64,000 nt of DNA. It comes from JBBDKV01 sp040879165 (GTDB lineage: Bacteria; Patescibacteriota; Microgenomatia; UBA1400; PJMF01). The position numbers and the translations under genes are program-made. The stretch's first letter is position 1, and each line of letters starts with the position of its first letter. Below, piece after piece: positions 8,726 through 18,059 of this stretch. The stretch lies in contig JBBDKV010000013.1 of the NCBI GenBank assembly GCA_040879165.1, positions 71,992 through 135,991 of the forward strand. The letters run 5' to 3'. A model generated the notes under the pieces. That model had not been told where the DNA came from and ran no database searches. It saw only the letters and a list, made by a program, of their open reading frames with translations.

Positions 8726-9448
8726 CTAATCGGTCATTTCCTTAACCAAGGAACGAACGTAGCGTACTATTGGAATGATGTATGGATAATCAAATCGACT
8801 TGATCCAATCACTCCGATACGACAATTTTTTCCTCTCAAAATAAACGAAGTATGGATCACTCCAATTGGCTCAAGAAATTTGTTTCCAAGCTCTTGACCA
8901 TAAATAACCTGTATCTGATTGTCACTAACATTGGTTGCAAACATTTCTTCTAAAGTATGAATTTCTTCAATCAGTTGCAAGACGTTGCGCATCACTTGAA
9001 TGTCATAAAACTCTGGCATATTAAGCAAGTTTGCATACCCTGAGTGATACACACGGCGATTATCTATCACTGAAATACCCAAGGCGTGTGATTTATCTGC
9101 CAAAACGTGTGTAATTTCACTCAATAAATCATCTACTACATCTCGAGTATGCCAAATTTTTTCTTTAGCTGAGACCTCGTCGGCGACGGACAACTCTTTT
9201 TCTTTCATCAATTCGTTGATATACAGCTTCATTGCCCGAGGAGTTGGCAATCGTCCAGAGCTCGTGTGTGATTTGTTAAGATAGCCTTGTTTGGTCAGGT
9301 GTACCATTTCATTGCGAATGGTAGCTGGAGAGACACCTATCGAGTACTTGCGGTCAATGGTGTCTGAACCCACTGGCTCCGCAGTCTCAATGAACTCTTG
9401 AATAATGGCACGCAGAATTTGAATTTGACGAGCACTTAAATCAATCAT
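8726..9448 (-). CDS. hrcA: Heat-inducible transcription repressor HrcA, short form
   Basis: Represses chaperone genes by binding CIRCE operators. 240 aa instead of about 340. The N-terminal winged helix is well conserved (LRAIIQEFIETAEPVGS; GVSPATIRNEM; GYLNKSHTSSGRLPT). The C-terminus keeps IGVIGSSRFDYPYIIPIVRYV, near the family's signature GPxRMdY. The middle is shortened, which suggests loss of much of the inserted dimerisation domain. Its own promoter is overlapped by a CIRCE-like repeat (autoregulation). The changed operator half-sites at hrcA, dnaK and groES may reflect co-evolution with this shortened protein; that is inference. Confidence 0.92.
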   Translation of the reverse strand: MIDLSARQIQILRAIIQEFIETAEPVGSDTIDRKYSIGVSPATIRNEMVHLTKQGYLNKSHTSSGRLPTPRAMKLYINELMKEKELSVADEVSAKEKIWHTRDVVDDLLSEITHVLADKSHALGISVIDNRRVYHSGYANLLNMPEFYDIQVMRNVLQLIEEIHTLEEMFATNVSDNQIQVIYGQELGNKFLEPIGVIHTSFILRGKNCRIGVIGSSRFDYPYIIPIVRYVRSLVKEMTD

Positions 9449-9480
9449 TCGAACAGCCTCTTAACCTATAATATACTATA

Positions 9481-9515
9481 TTAGCAATCATAGCGTGTCT
9501 TTGCTAAGTTGTCAA
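9481..9515 (-). promoter_or_regulatory. hrcA promoter with CIRCE-like operator
   Basis: Repeat TTAGCAATC-N9-CTTTGCTAA at 9481-9507 (7-bp perfect arms TTAGCAA/TTGCTAA). Minus-strand promoter TTGACA (9510-9515), 17 bp, TATGAT (9487-9492); the operator covers the spacer and the -10 box. The GH39-like gene is divergent from here. Confidence 0.8.
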
Positions 9516-9585
9516 TGTTTTGTACAGCATGACAAAGCTCATAAACTCTGGTACGCTATTTTTAGCGCTTGTTACTAACTCTACC

Positions 9586-10998
9586 ATGCCCAGACTAAAA
9601 TCCCAAACTAAACGCTTGCTTATTACCAAAAGCCTCATTTTATTATTGATTACTGCAACTTTGCTGGCGCTCTTGGTCAACGTCCAACAAATCACCGACC
9701 TACTGGGTCGGGCAACGGCTGAACCAGCAAATATCACTGTTAATACGCAAGCTATTATTGAACCCCTCCCTCGTCCATGGAGGAACCTCGCACAAGGAGG
9801 TGAGTCGGCAGACTGGCGAATGGAGCCAGTTGCCGAACATGTTCGCCCGCTTAACCCAGAGTACATCCGCATTGACCATGTGTTTGACTTTTACGATATA
9901 GTTCAGGGAAGCTCGGGGAATCTTAGTTTCGATTTTTCAAAATTTGATTTAATCCTTGATGATATTTTGGCCGTTGGCGCCAAGCCATACATCGCACTCT
10001 CGTACATGCCACCAGCTATCGCCGAAGATGATGTGGTATCAGCGCCTCGAAATTATGCAGAATGGCAGTTCGTTGTGCAGCGGTTGATTGAGCACGTCAG
10101 TGGTACCCGTGGCATTCCAGACGTCTACTACGAAGTGTGGAACGAGCCAGATTTGTTCGGGGGCTGGAAATATTACGGTAATCGTAATTATCTAACGCTT
10201 TATTCGTACGCTGCTCAGGGTGCAAGACAGGCTCGGGTTTCTCAGCAATTTAAAATTGGTGGACCTGCCACTACACAACTCTATAAAAACTGGTTTGATG
10301 CTTTGGCAGAACACTCCATAGAAAATAACCTTCGACTTGATTTTTTAAGTTGGCATCGTTATAGCACTGACGTCAATGATTTTCGCCATGACATGATCAA
10401 TGCACGAACCTGGCTCCAGAGCTACCCACAGCTAGGATCTTCTGTAGAGCTGCACCTTACAGAATGGGGGCACGACTCCGCTAATCACGTCGGATATGAC
10501 AATATGTTTGGAGCTGCCCATACAACAGCTGCTGGTATTGAAATGATTGGTGTGGTCGATCGGGCTTTTGTCTTTGAAATCCAAGATGGCAAAGATCCCG
10601 CCGGACAACAACTGTGGGGACGTTGGGGTTTGATGACGCATAATGACGTTGGCTTGCGATTAAAACCTCGGTATCGAGCCTTGGAAATGCTTGAGGAACT
10701 TGCGCCTCTTCGCTTGGAAATACGCGGCAAGGGCACGTATGTAAAAGCTGTTGCTTCTCGAGATATTGATGGTCGAATTACGCTAGTACTCGTAAATTAC
10801 GATGCCTGGGGGAGGAATCGCGAAAATGTCCCAGTAACTTTGACCAATCTTGAGAGCGGAGCATATACTGTAAGAACGCGTTCACTGAGCAATGCACCCA
10901 CTACTCAACAAATGACGGTTGAAGCCGATACACTCACCACCACTATTCCAATGTCTGCCCAAGAAATAATCTTCGTTGAAGTTACGAGTGCTTTTTAG
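9586..10998 (+). CDS. Membrane-anchored GH39-like glycoside hydrolase
   Basis: About 470 aa from ATG 9586. A positively charged N-terminus precedes one membrane segment (LILLLITATLLALLVNV), so the enzyme probably sits outside the membrane as a signal-anchored protein. The catalytic domain is a clan-A TIM barrel: the acid/base Glu is in VWNEPD (E187) and the nucleophile Glu in LTEWG (E293), as in GH39 beta-xylosidase/iduronidase-type enzymes. A C-terminal beta domain follows. In-frame starts also exist at 9520 (TTG) and 9529 (ATG); 9586 is preferred because ATGACA-17-TACGCT lies just before it and the anchor then begins normally. Substrate unknown. Its 3' end overlaps the convergent GT4 gene by 17 bp. 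Confidence 0.75.
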   Translation: MPRLKSQTKRLLITKSLILLLITATLLALLVNVQQITDLLGRATAEPANITVNTQAIIEPLPRPWRNLAQGGESADWRMEPVAEHVRPLNPEYIRIDHVFDFYDIVQGSSGNLSFDFSKFDLILDDILAVGAKPYIALSYMPPAIAEDDVVSAPRNYAEWQFVVQRLIEHVSGTRGIPDVYYEVWNEPDLFGGWKYYGNRNYLTLYSYAAQGARQARVSQQFKIGGPATTQLYKNWFDALAEHSIENNLRLDFLSWHRYSTDVNDFRHDMINARTWLQSYPQLGSSVELHLTEWGHDSANHVGYDNMFGAAHTTAAGIEMIGVVDRAFVFEIQDGKDPAGQQLWGRWGLMTHNDVGLRLKPRYRALEMLEELAPLRLEIRGKGTYVKAVASRDIDGRITLVLVNYDAWGRNRENVPVTLTNLESGAYTVRTRSLSNAPTTQQMTVEADTLTTTIPMSAQEIIFVEVTSAF

Positions 10999-12079
10999 CA
11001 GTTTTGACAAGCTTTTGAATGTTTTTCTTAAAAGCATTGACTGAAAATTTTTGAGCATGCTGATGAATTTTTTCAGGTACAAACTGTATATCTTCCGCTC
11101 GTTTAATCGCCTGCTGCAAGCCCGCTGCACTGAGCTGATCAAATAATACTCCGGTCTTTCCATCAATCACCGTTTCCTTGGGACCACCAGAATTGTGAGC
11201 AATCACTGGCACACCATAGCCCATGGCTTCAACGGGCACGATGCCAAAATCTTCATCCTCAACTGGATACAGCAGTGCTTGAGCGCCTGCGTACAGCTCA
11301 GAGAGTGTCTTGTCATCGACAGCGCCCAATAACTCAATGGTTGGGCCAGCTTGTTGCTTAAGCTGATGCAACATTTTGCCTTCACCAACTACTTTGAGGG
11401 GGAGCTTGAGTGAATTGCAGGCTTGAACAGCTAATTCAGGATGCTTTGCGAGCGCTAAACGATTGACATAGAGATAATAAGCCTGGTTGTTTCGCTGGGG
11501 AGATTTTTCTGGGATTCGAACTGGTGGATACACGATCACGCTATCTCGACGGTAAAATTTTTCGATACGAAAGGCTGTTTCTTGAGAATTAGCAATGAAT
11601 TGATCAACTTCTTGTGCTACTTCAAAATCAACCATTCGTAAAAAATGATTAATCAACTGACCAGGAACGCGAGTCAATGGGTTAGACTGCCAATTTGACA
11701 TGGTAGTGTACCCATACAGTGAGCGAGCAGGCGTGTGACAATAACAAAGATGGACGCCATTGGGTACACGCACTGCTTTGGCAAAGTAGGCATTGGAAGA
11801 AGAAATGACTACATCGTACGCTGATAAATCAAGATCTTTAAAATACTTGGGGGCCCATATGCGCAGCGGCGAATACAACTTGGTATGCCAGGGAATTTTA
11901 CTCAACCATGTTTCTCGCAAATCCCAATCTGCAAATTTTGACCAATGAATACCTAAGCCTTTTTGGTTAACAAAAGCGGTGTACACAGGAGCGTCGGGAT
12001 ACAGCTCATGCAACGCCTCCAGCACTCGCTCTGCACCGCCGTACTCAGCCAAGTAATCATGCACTAACGCAATTTTCAT
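10982..12079 (-). CDS. Family 4 glycosyltransferase
   Basis: 365-aa GT-B enzyme. The N-terminal domain starts MKIALVHDYLAEYGGAERVLEAL, the usual acceptor-side glycine-rich start of GT4; the C-terminal domain has the donor-binding E-x7-E region (DEDFGIVPVEAMGYGVPVIAHNSGGPKETV). It likely adds a sugar to a cell-envelope glycan or lipid at the cytoplasmic face. It starts 8 nt after the exonuclease gene with TAGGAT as a weak Shine-Dalgarno, so the two are translated from one message although functionally unrelated. Confidence 0.88.
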   Translation of the reverse strand: MKIALVHDYLAEYGGAERVLEALHELYPDAPVYTAFVNQKGLGIHWSKFADWDLRETWLSKIPWHTKLYSPLRIWAPKYFKDLDLSAYDVVISSSNAYFAKAVRVPNGVHLCYCHTPARSLYGYTTMSNWQSNPLTRVPGQLINHFLRMVDFEVAQEVDQFIANSQETAFRIEKFYRRDSVIVYPPVRIPEKSPQRNNQAYYLYVNRLALAKHPELAVQACNSLKLPLKVVGEGKMLHQLKQQAGPTIELLGAVDDKTLSELYAGAQALLYPVEDEDFGIVPVEAMGYGVPVIAHNSGGPKETVIDGKTGVLFDQLSAAGLQQAIKRAEDIQFVPEKIHQHAQKFSVNAFKKNIQKLVKTAKKHS

Positions 12080-12087
12080 ACACAATC

Positions 12088-13050
12088 CTAAAACAAGGCT
12101 TTTTGTATTCCCAGCTCGAACTCATCTTTTGGCAGTAGTGGGATGAGTGAGCGAAATTCAAAGGATTCAAATAATTTCGAGGCGGCTTCTTTGTCATAAC
12201 TATCCACTCGACATGGCTCAAGAGTAAACTCAATCGGCACCTGCCGATCAATCGTCGCCAGCTCCTGGCTGAGGCGCGCTGCTTCTTCACCTTGCTGCAA
12301 TTTGGTGAGCAGCGCGCCTTTGAGCACTGGATCTGCTGCTCCAGATGCGGTCACGGTACGGACTGCTTTGAACACGTTTTCAAGATTGGAATAGGTATCA
12401 ATTAACTGCAAGGCTGTTTTTTTGCCCACACCCTTCACACCTGGAATATTATCTGAGGCGTCACCCATAAATGCTTTGAGATCAACCACCTGTTCTGGCG
12501 TGATGCCTTGTTTTTCCAAGACTATTGCTGGGTCATACTCGACAGACTCACTGGCTACACCTTTGCGACCATTGCGTGATCTACCCGGAATCCAAACATG
12601 AGTCTGGTCGGTCACCAGCTGTAATAAATCTTTATCTCCGGTGACAATAATGGTCCGAACGTTCTGATCCTGCTCAACCGCGGTTGCAATCGTTCCAATC
12701 AAGTCATCCGCCTCATAGCCCTCGACTTCAAATTGTGGAATGTTGAGCGTGCTGACTACTTGTTTGACATACTCGATTTGCGGCTTAAGATCATCAGGCA
12801 TTTCGGGGCGCTGAGCTTTATATGCTTCATATTTTTTAACACGCAAAGTGGGTAGTTTGTGATCAAAAGCCACAGCGATGTATTCAGGTTCCAACTCATT
12901 GATGGCAGTCAATAAAATTCTCGAGAATCCATACATCGCATTAACAAGTTCTCCCGTAGCTGTAGTTAAAGGAGGAAAGGCGTGATAGGCACGATAGATG
13001 ATACCGTGCCCGTCAAAAATTACGAACCGCTTCTGTTTTGAATTTTCCAT
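12088..13050 (-). CDS. Stand-alone 5'-3' exonuclease (DNA polymerase I N-terminal domain-like)
   Basis: 320-aa flap/5' nuclease. It has the N-terminal metal-site region (VIFDGHGIIYRAYHAFP), the arch (AFDHKLPTLRVKKYEAYKAQRPEMPDDL), the acidic YEADDLIGT and TGDKDLLQL motifs, and the helix-hairpin-helix (GDASDNIPGVKGVGKKTA). In E. coli this is the first domain of Pol I, which removes RNA primers; here the gene ends before any 3'-5' exonuclease or polymerase domain, and no polI follows. The ATG is 6 nt after TAGAAT; GGTGG just before it could also act as a weak Shine-Dalgarno. Confidence 0.9.
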   Translation of the reverse strand: MENSKQKRFVIFDGHGIIYRAYHAFPPLTTATGELVNAMYGFSRILLTAINELEPEYIAVAFDHKLPTLRVKKYEAYKAQRPEMPDDLKPQIEYVKQVVSTLNIPQFEVEGYEADDLIGTIATAVEQDQNVRTIIVTGDKDLLQLVTDQTHVWIPGRSRNGRKGVASESVEYDPAIVLEKQGITPEQVVDLKAFMGDASDNIPGVKGVGKKTALQLIDTYSNLENVFKAVRTVTASGAADPVLKGALLTKLQQGEEAARLSQELATIDRQVPIEFTLEPCRVDSYDKEAASKLFESFEFRSLIPLLPKDEFELGIQKALF

Positions 13051-13072
13051 CCACCTATTCTAACACCTTATT

Positions 13073-13093
13073 TGTAACCAAAAATTGGTTACA
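13073..13093. repeat. Perfect 9-bp inverted repeat between ftsH and the exonuclease gene
   Basis: TGTAACCAA-AAA-TTGGTTACA. On the minus strand it follows the ftsH stop by about 20 nt but has no following T-run, so it may be a weak terminator, a mRNA 3' stabiliser, or an operator for the exonuclease promoter that starts beside it. Confidence 0.5.
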
Positions 13094-13113
13094 GCACTGA
13101 CTGCATTGAAACA

Positions 13114-15060
13114 TTATTCGGAAATTTTATTTTTAGGCACACCCATGAGCGCTAAGAACTCATCGCCATCGAGAGATTCAAGTTCAAGTAATTTTTTAGA
13201 AACTGCATCCAGCTGCTTACGATGTTTTTTCAAAAGTTCCATCGCTCGCTTTTCACCTTGACTAATAATTTTGCGAATTTCAACATCTACTTCCTGCTGC
13301 AGAACATCTGAGATCTTCATCGGCTCACCCATAGCGCGAGTGTAGTTGCTGGTTTCATATTGAGGAGAAAAATTCATTGCCCCAAGCTCACTCATACCAT
13401 AATCCACCACCATCGCTCGAGCAATGCGAGTCGCCCGATCAATATCGCTACTGGCACCAGCAGTTAATTCGTTAAAAATTAATCGTTCTGCAGCTCGTCC
13501 ACCAAGGAGTACCGCAATCTCATCGATCAGTTCCGATTTAGTAGTCTGCAATTTATCTCGTTCTGGCGGTGTCAACGTATAGCCCAATGCACGTCCACGA
13601 GAGATAATCGAGATGCGATGAACCGGATCAGAATGTGGTGAAACATGGGCAACTATAGCGTGTCCAGTTTCATGATAGGCAGTCATTTTGCGCTCTAGCA
13701 CATCTTGCAAACGACGCTTACTTGGTCCTAGCTTCACTTTTAGTGAGGCTTCTTCAATATCAGGCATCCCAATCAACGCTCGACTCTCTCGAGCCACAGC
13801 AATCGCTGCCTCGTTTAGCATGTTTTCAATATCTGCACCTGAGAAGCCGACTGTTCGCTTCGCCACTTTCAACCAATCTAAAGCCTTGGCAAAGGGTTTA
13901 TTCTTCGAGTGAATAGAAAGAATGTATTTTCGCTCTTCTAAATCTGGCAAATTAACAGTCACTCGGCGATCAAAACGACCAGGACGCACCAATGCTGGAT
14001 CAAGCATGTCACCACGATTAGTGGCAGCCATTACGATCACATTATCATTCTGAGCAAAACCATCCATCTCAACCAAGATTTGATTTAGGGTCTGCTCACG
14101 CTCATCATGGCCACCCATACTGCCATGTCCACGAACCCGTCCAATGGCATCAATTTCATCAATAAAGATGATCGATGGCGCAATTTTTTTAGCCGTGGTA
14201 AACAGATCTCGAGCGCGTGACGCACCTACGCCTACCAACATTTCCATAAATTCACTGCCCGCGATGGAGAGAAATTGCACATTGGCTTCGCCAGCTACCG
14301 CTCGAGCCAACAGCGTTTTTCCGGTACCACTTGGACCAACTAACAGCACTCCCTTGGGTGTACGAGCACCCATTTTGTGATATTTTTTAGGACTTTTCAG
14401 AAAATCAACAATTTCCTCTAATTCTTTCTTTGCCTCATCCATACCGCCTACATCTTTGAACGACATGTTCTGTTTGCCTTTGATAAAAAGTTTTGCCTTG
14501 CTGCGACCAATTCCCATGATGCCATCCTGCGCGCCACGAGCTTGACGAAGGAAAAAGAGCGCAAAGCCAACCATCACTGCAATCAACAACAGCGTTGGCA
14601 AAAATGCCATGAAATACTCCATGAAACCCAAGTTCTGAATATCAAGATCAATGCTGGCAACATCAATATCTGCTGCCTCTAAAATCTGCAACAGCTGCTG
14701 ACCATCTTCTTTACGAGTCACTGCTTGAGAACCATCCTCGTAAAAAGCACGCAGATCGGAGCCACTCACCTCCACTTTTTCTATTTTTTCTTCACGAATG
14801 TCACTCACTAACTGATTGAGAGTAATATCTTCGGCCTGACTGCGGGTGAATGCTGAAATTAAAAATGGCAAAAACAGTAGGAACAGCAGAAAATAAACGA
14901 AGCCCTTGTTAAAAAGTTTATTCAAATCAATTCGGAGCGTAAAAATCCGACTGGCCGATGCTTCTTTCTGCCGCCCCTTCTTTGGAGCATTTGGGCTTTC
15001 TTGCGCTGACGATTTGTTTGTTTTTGAAGAATTGTTGTTGGTTTTGGATGATTCTGCCAT
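13114..15060 (-). CDS. ftsH: ATP-dependent zinc metalloprotease FtsH
   Basis: Membrane-bound AAA+ protease for quality control, 648 aa. A 45-residue S/N/K-rich N-terminal extension precedes TM1 (about 54-71); a short extracytoplasmic domain; TM2 (about 151-171); AAA domain with Walker A GPSGTGKT (242-249), Walker B FIDEIDAIG (299-307) and SRH (ATNRGDMLDPALVRPGRFDR); zinc site HETGH (463-467). It acts as a hexamer in the cytoplasmic membrane. No Shine-Dalgarno is visible before the ATG. Confidence 0.97.
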   Translation of the reverse strand: MAESSKTNNNSSKTNKSSAQESPNAPKKGRQKEASASRIFTLRIDLNKLFNKGFVYFLLFLLFLPFLISAFTRSQAEDITLNQLVSDIREEKIEKVEVSGSDLRAFYEDGSQAVTRKEDGQQLLQILEAADIDVASIDLDIQNLGFMEYFMAFLPTLLLIAVMVGFALFFLRQARGAQDGIMGIGRSKAKLFIKGKQNMSFKDVGGMDEAKKELEEIVDFLKSPKKYHKMGARTPKGVLLVGPSGTGKTLLARAVAGEANVQFLSIAGSEFMEMLVGVGASRARDLFTTAKKIAPSIIFIDEIDAIGRVRGHGSMGGHDEREQTLNQILVEMDGFAQNDNVIVMAATNRGDMLDPALVRPGRFDRRVTVNLPDLEERKYILSIHSKNKPFAKALDWLKVAKRTVGFSGADIENMLNEAAIAVARESRALIGMPDIEEASLKVKLGPSKRRLQDVLERKMTAYHETGHAIVAHVSPHSDPVHRISIISRGRALGYTLTPPERDKLQTTKSELIDEIAVLLGGRAAERLIFNELTAGASSDIDRATRIARAMVVDYGMSELGAMNFSPQYETSNYTRAMGEPMKISDVLQQEVDVEIRKIISQGEKRAMELLKKHRKQLDAVSKKLLELESLDGDEFLALMGVPKNKISE

Positions 15061-15120
15061 AGTTTGAAGGTTTATTTCTCAAGATGCCTATTCTATCATG
15101 AGCAATTCAAAAAGATATGC

Positions 15121-15447
15121 TTAACGAACGAGTGTTCCTGGTGGTAGCGGTTTGACTGGCCTCAGCAATACTGCTGTACCATCATCACCGGCTAAGATCA
15201 TGCCCTGACTCTCCACTCCACGAAAGGTTCTTGGTTCTAAGTTTGCTAAATACGCCACTTGCCGGTCAAGCAAGTCTTCAGGAGCATACCACTCTCGAAT
15301 TCCTGACACAACCGTTCGCTCGCCCAACTCACCAACATCAAGAGTTAATTGCAGTAGCTTATCGGCATTTTCCACTACTGTTACTGCAGTAACAGTGGCA
15401 ATTCTAATATCTAACTTTGCAAAATCATCAAATTGAATAGTACTCAT
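15121..15447 (-). CDS. Stand-alone tRNA-binding OB-fold protein (MetRS C-terminal/CsaA-like)
   Basis: 108 aa, consisting almost entirely of an EMAP-II/Trbp111-type tRNA-binding domain: FAKLDIRIATVTAVTVVENADKLLQL, then VSGIREWY, NLEPRTFRGVESQGMILA. Such domains occur at the C-terminus of methionyl-tRNA synthetase or as free dimers. The strong Shine-Dalgarno AAAGGAAG precedes the ATG. It follows trpS on the same strand by 28 nt, which fits a role in tRNA handling. Whether it works with MetRS, as a chaperone (CsaA) or otherwise cannot be decided. Confidence 0.88.
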   Translation of the reverse strand: MSTIQFDDFAKLDIRIATVTAVTVVENADKLLQLTLDVGELGERTVVSGIREWYAPEDLLDRQVAYLANLEPRTFRGVESQGMILAGDDGTAVLLRPVKPLPPGTLVR

Positions 15448-15475
15448 GCTTCCTTTCTACGTGTTGACCAATTAT

Positions 15476-16519
15476 CTAGCCCAAACCCATCACTTCTCGA
15501 ACCTCAGCCACTGTATTCTGTGCGATTTCCCGAGCTCGGTCTGCTCCGCCAGCTATCACTGCATTTACAAATCGAGGGTTTGCTTCTAATTCTTTTCGAT
15601 GTTCTTGGATGGGTGCTAATTGTTCAAAAATTGCTGCCGCCAAATCTTTTTTGAGATCTCCATACCGAATACCCGAGCCCTTGTATAACGCCTCATATTC
15701 CTTGCGCCTATCAACACCTTGAAATAATTCAACAAAAGTCAACATGTTTGCCACACCGAGTGATTCTTCTCCAGATTGGTCAATGTAGCGGTTTCCCGAC
15801 TTACTCTTGGCGTCTTTTTTAATTGTTCCTTTACCACTGTCAGTTGGGGCAGCTGATAATCGCTTCTGAATTGTTTTTAGATCATCAGTTAAAGTAATGT
15901 AACTACCCTCGACACTCTTACTCATCTTGCCTGCGCCTGCCAGTGAAGGTACGTACTCGCCGGAAGTAACAAATCGCTGTGGTTCTGGAAAATCTGTGCC
16001 ATATTCTTGATTGAATCGTCGCGCAATTTCTCGAGTCGCCTCCAGATGCGGTTCTTGATCCAGGCCAACTGGCACGAGCCCAGCTTTGTAGATCAAAATA
16101 TCCGCCGCCATTAACGCCGGATAATTAAGTAGTGCCATCGTGACGTGATCAGGATGTTGTTTGACTTTTTCTTTGAATGTTGGCAAGTGCTGCATCTTGG
16201 CAACGGTCGTCAGTGATGAAAAATAAAAGGCAAGCTCAAGATGTTCGTTCACCATCGATTGCTGAAAGAGAATGCTTTTGTCAGGATTTAAGCCAGCTGC
16301 CAGATAATCCAACATCACTTCTCGCCGATTTTGGCGCAACGTAGCTACATCATACGGCGTGGTAATGGTATGCACGTCAGCAACCATATAGAGCGTCTCG
16401 TATTCCTGACTATCCTGAAGCTCAAGCATGCCCTTGACTGCTCCGAGATAATTTCCCAGATGCAGTCTGCCGGTCGCGCGAATTCCTGATAAGACTCGTT
16501 GTGCAATTTTTTTACTCAT
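15476..16519 (-). CDS. trpS: Tryptophanyl-tRNA synthetase
   Basis: Class I synthetase that charges tRNA-Trp. 347 aa, the normal bacterial length. HIGH-type motif HLGN (about 20-23) after SGIRATG; KMSKS motif as GKMSKS; also DQEPHLEATREIARRFN, typical of TrpRS. Strong Shine-Dalgarno (AGAGGAAA) just before the ATG. A TATAAT box lies about 40 nt upstream. Downstream gene: tRNA-binding protein. Confidence 0.96.
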   Translation of the reverse strand: MSKKIAQRVLSGIRATGRLHLGNYLGAVKGMLELQDSQEYETLYMVADVHTITTPYDVATLRQNRREVMLDYLAAGLNPDKSILFQQSMVNEHLELAFYFSSLTTVAKMQHLPTFKEKVKQHPDHVTMALLNYPALMAADILIYKAGLVPVGLDQEPHLEATREIARRFNQEYGTDFPEPQRFVTSGEYVPSLAGAGKMSKSVEGSYITLTDDLKTIQKRLSAAPTDSGKGTIKKDAKSKSGNRYIDQSGEESLGVANMLTFVELFQGVDRRKEYEALYKGSGIRYGDLKKDLAAAIFEQLAPIQEHRKELEANPRFVNAVIAGGADRAREIAQNTVAEVREVMGLG

Positions 16520-16643
16520 ATTTCCTCTTGAGATCTGCTTGATTTAGATGGGTCATTATACTACGAGATAGAGGTTAATCATAACCGATGACACGTATCA
16601 AATTTGTGCTGATACATATCTAGTACCTGAAGAATGTAAAACC

Positions 16644-17513
16644 CTACAACTCTTCAATTTGAATTGTGGGCTGCATGTCTGGGCTGTCGATCATTTTTAA
16701 GTATTTTTCTGTGGTGGTAATGCGCTTATGCCCCACTAACTGAGAAACATAAACCAGCGGTGTGCCAGCGCGCAGCTGTTCAACAATAAAAGTATGTCGT
16801 AAATCATTGACTTTGGCATCTTTAATGCCTGCCAATCTAAAATAGCGATCTAGGGCTGTGCGGATATTTCGCACCAAAAATGGCCGACAGGTTTTGGTCA
16901 AAAAGAGGGTTTTTTCTCGGGCACGAGGGCGAACTGCCAGATAATCCATAATTGACTGCTTGCCAGCTGCATTGAGCGGTACTCTGCGAACTCCTCGAGA
17001 ATTTTGTGGCTGAACCGTGATCACGTTGCGTTCTAAATCTACGTCACCAACTTCAAGTGCCGCCAACTCACTAATACGCATGCCTGTTTGAAGCAACAAC
17101 TCAACAACAGCGGACATACGGGCGTCGCCACGACAGGCGTCGCGCAGCGCTCGGTACTCTGTTTTGGTCAGGATACGAGGAGGAGCTTGATCAAATTTTG
17201 GGTGAGAAACAATTTCAGCAGGATTACGATCTATCGCACCTTCTGCAATTGCAAAACGAAAAAAGGCCTTGATTGAGTTAATTTTTCGAGAGACAGATTT
17301 GCCAGTATAGCGCTGTGTTTTGAGTAATTCTTTAAACTCTTCAATATCTGTGTCAACAATTTGATCCAAAGACTCACGATTTTTAGTGTCAGAGACAAAT
17401 GACAAAAATTGCTCGATATCTTTACTATAAGCGATGACAGTCGCGTGTGCCTTACCATTGTCTTTGAGGTTTGTAACAAATTTGCTGTGAATGCCTTGCA
17501 ATGCTTGATGCAT
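16644..17513 (-). CDS. Tyrosine recombinase, XerC/XerD-like
   Basis: 289 aa. N-terminal SAM-like core-binding domain (about 10-95), then the catalytic domain with the first Arg in TGMRISELAALEVGDVD, the H-x-x-R box as DLRHTFIVEQL, the second His in QLVGHKRITTTEKY and the nucleophile Tyr in the same stretch. The size and lack of extra domains fit a Xer enzyme for chromosome dimer resolution rather than a phage integrase. No mobile element surrounds it. No Shine-Dalgarno is seen before ATG 17513. Confidence 0.85.
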   Translation of the reverse strand: MHQALQGIHSKFVTNLKDNGKAHATVIAYSKDIEQFLSFVSDTKNRESLDQIVDTDIEEFKELLKTQRYTGKSVSRKINSIKAFFRFAIAEGAIDRNPAEIVSHPKFDQAPPRILTKTEYRALRDACRGDARMSAVVELLLQTGMRISELAALEVGDVDLERNVITVQPQNSRGVRRVPLNAAGKQSIMDYLAVRPRAREKTLFLTKTCRPFLVRNIRTALDRYFRLAGIKDAKVNDLRHTFIVEQLRAGTPLVYVSQLVGHKRITTTEKYLKMIDSPDMQPTIQIEEL

Positions 17514-17630
17514 ATAGGAGGTCTTTCTAGTATTTATTTGCTATGCTAGTCTAGTTATTAGAAATGAAACAATCATTCACTTGAGTTTTTTCTTGACGTC
17601 TTATAATATCATTAGATAGGATTATAAGCA

Positions 17631-17984
17631 ATGCGGACATTATTATATCATCCAATAGCTGTCATCCTCATACTGCTTGTGGCTGTACTGTTCTATATTT
17701 CACTAGACCAAAGCGCACGCAAAGCCGAAGTCTCCACCAAAAATGTCGAGCTATTACAACAGGAAATCACCCAAATGACAAGTGACGTTTCACAACTTGA
17801 GAAAGATCTAGAGGACAACGATCTTTCATTCACCCAGGAGCAAATTCTCAGAAATGAACTGCGTCAAAAAAAAGAAGGGGAAGTAGTTTTCCAAGTGCCA
17901 GATTTTGAGATTCCCGAACTGCCCCCCGAGCCCACACCTGAGCCGAAAACCCCCTGGCAAGAATGGCGGGAAATTGTATGGTAA
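17631..17984 (+). CDS. FtsB/DivIC-like septum formation initiator protein
   Basis: 117-aa bitopic protein: one membrane span (about residues 7-25: HPIAVILILLVAVLFYI), then a coiled coil (about 33-80), then a proline/glutamate-rich tail ending in PWQEWREIVW. This layout matches the FtsB/DivIC family that links the divisome to septal wall synthesis. Promoter candidates TATAAT (26 nt upstream) and TAGGAT (8 nt upstream) lie before the ATG. Identification rests on architecture more than on motifs. Confidence 0.65.
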   Translation: MRTLLYHPIAVILILLVAVLFYISLDQSARKAEVSTKNVELLQQEITQMTSDVSQLEKDLEDNDLSFTQEQILRNELRQKKEGEVVFQVPDFEIPELPPEPTPEPKTPWQEWREIVW

Positions 17985-18059
17985 TTTCACAGAAATGTGT
18001 TTCAACAAACAGTGCACTCAGTAGTTACCTAACAAAGCTTTCGCCTTAAAAAGCCTCTG

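Noticed and set aside
16644..17513. Phage or element integrase
   Set aside because: Size and motifs fit a Xer recombinase, and no element ends or phage genes surround it.
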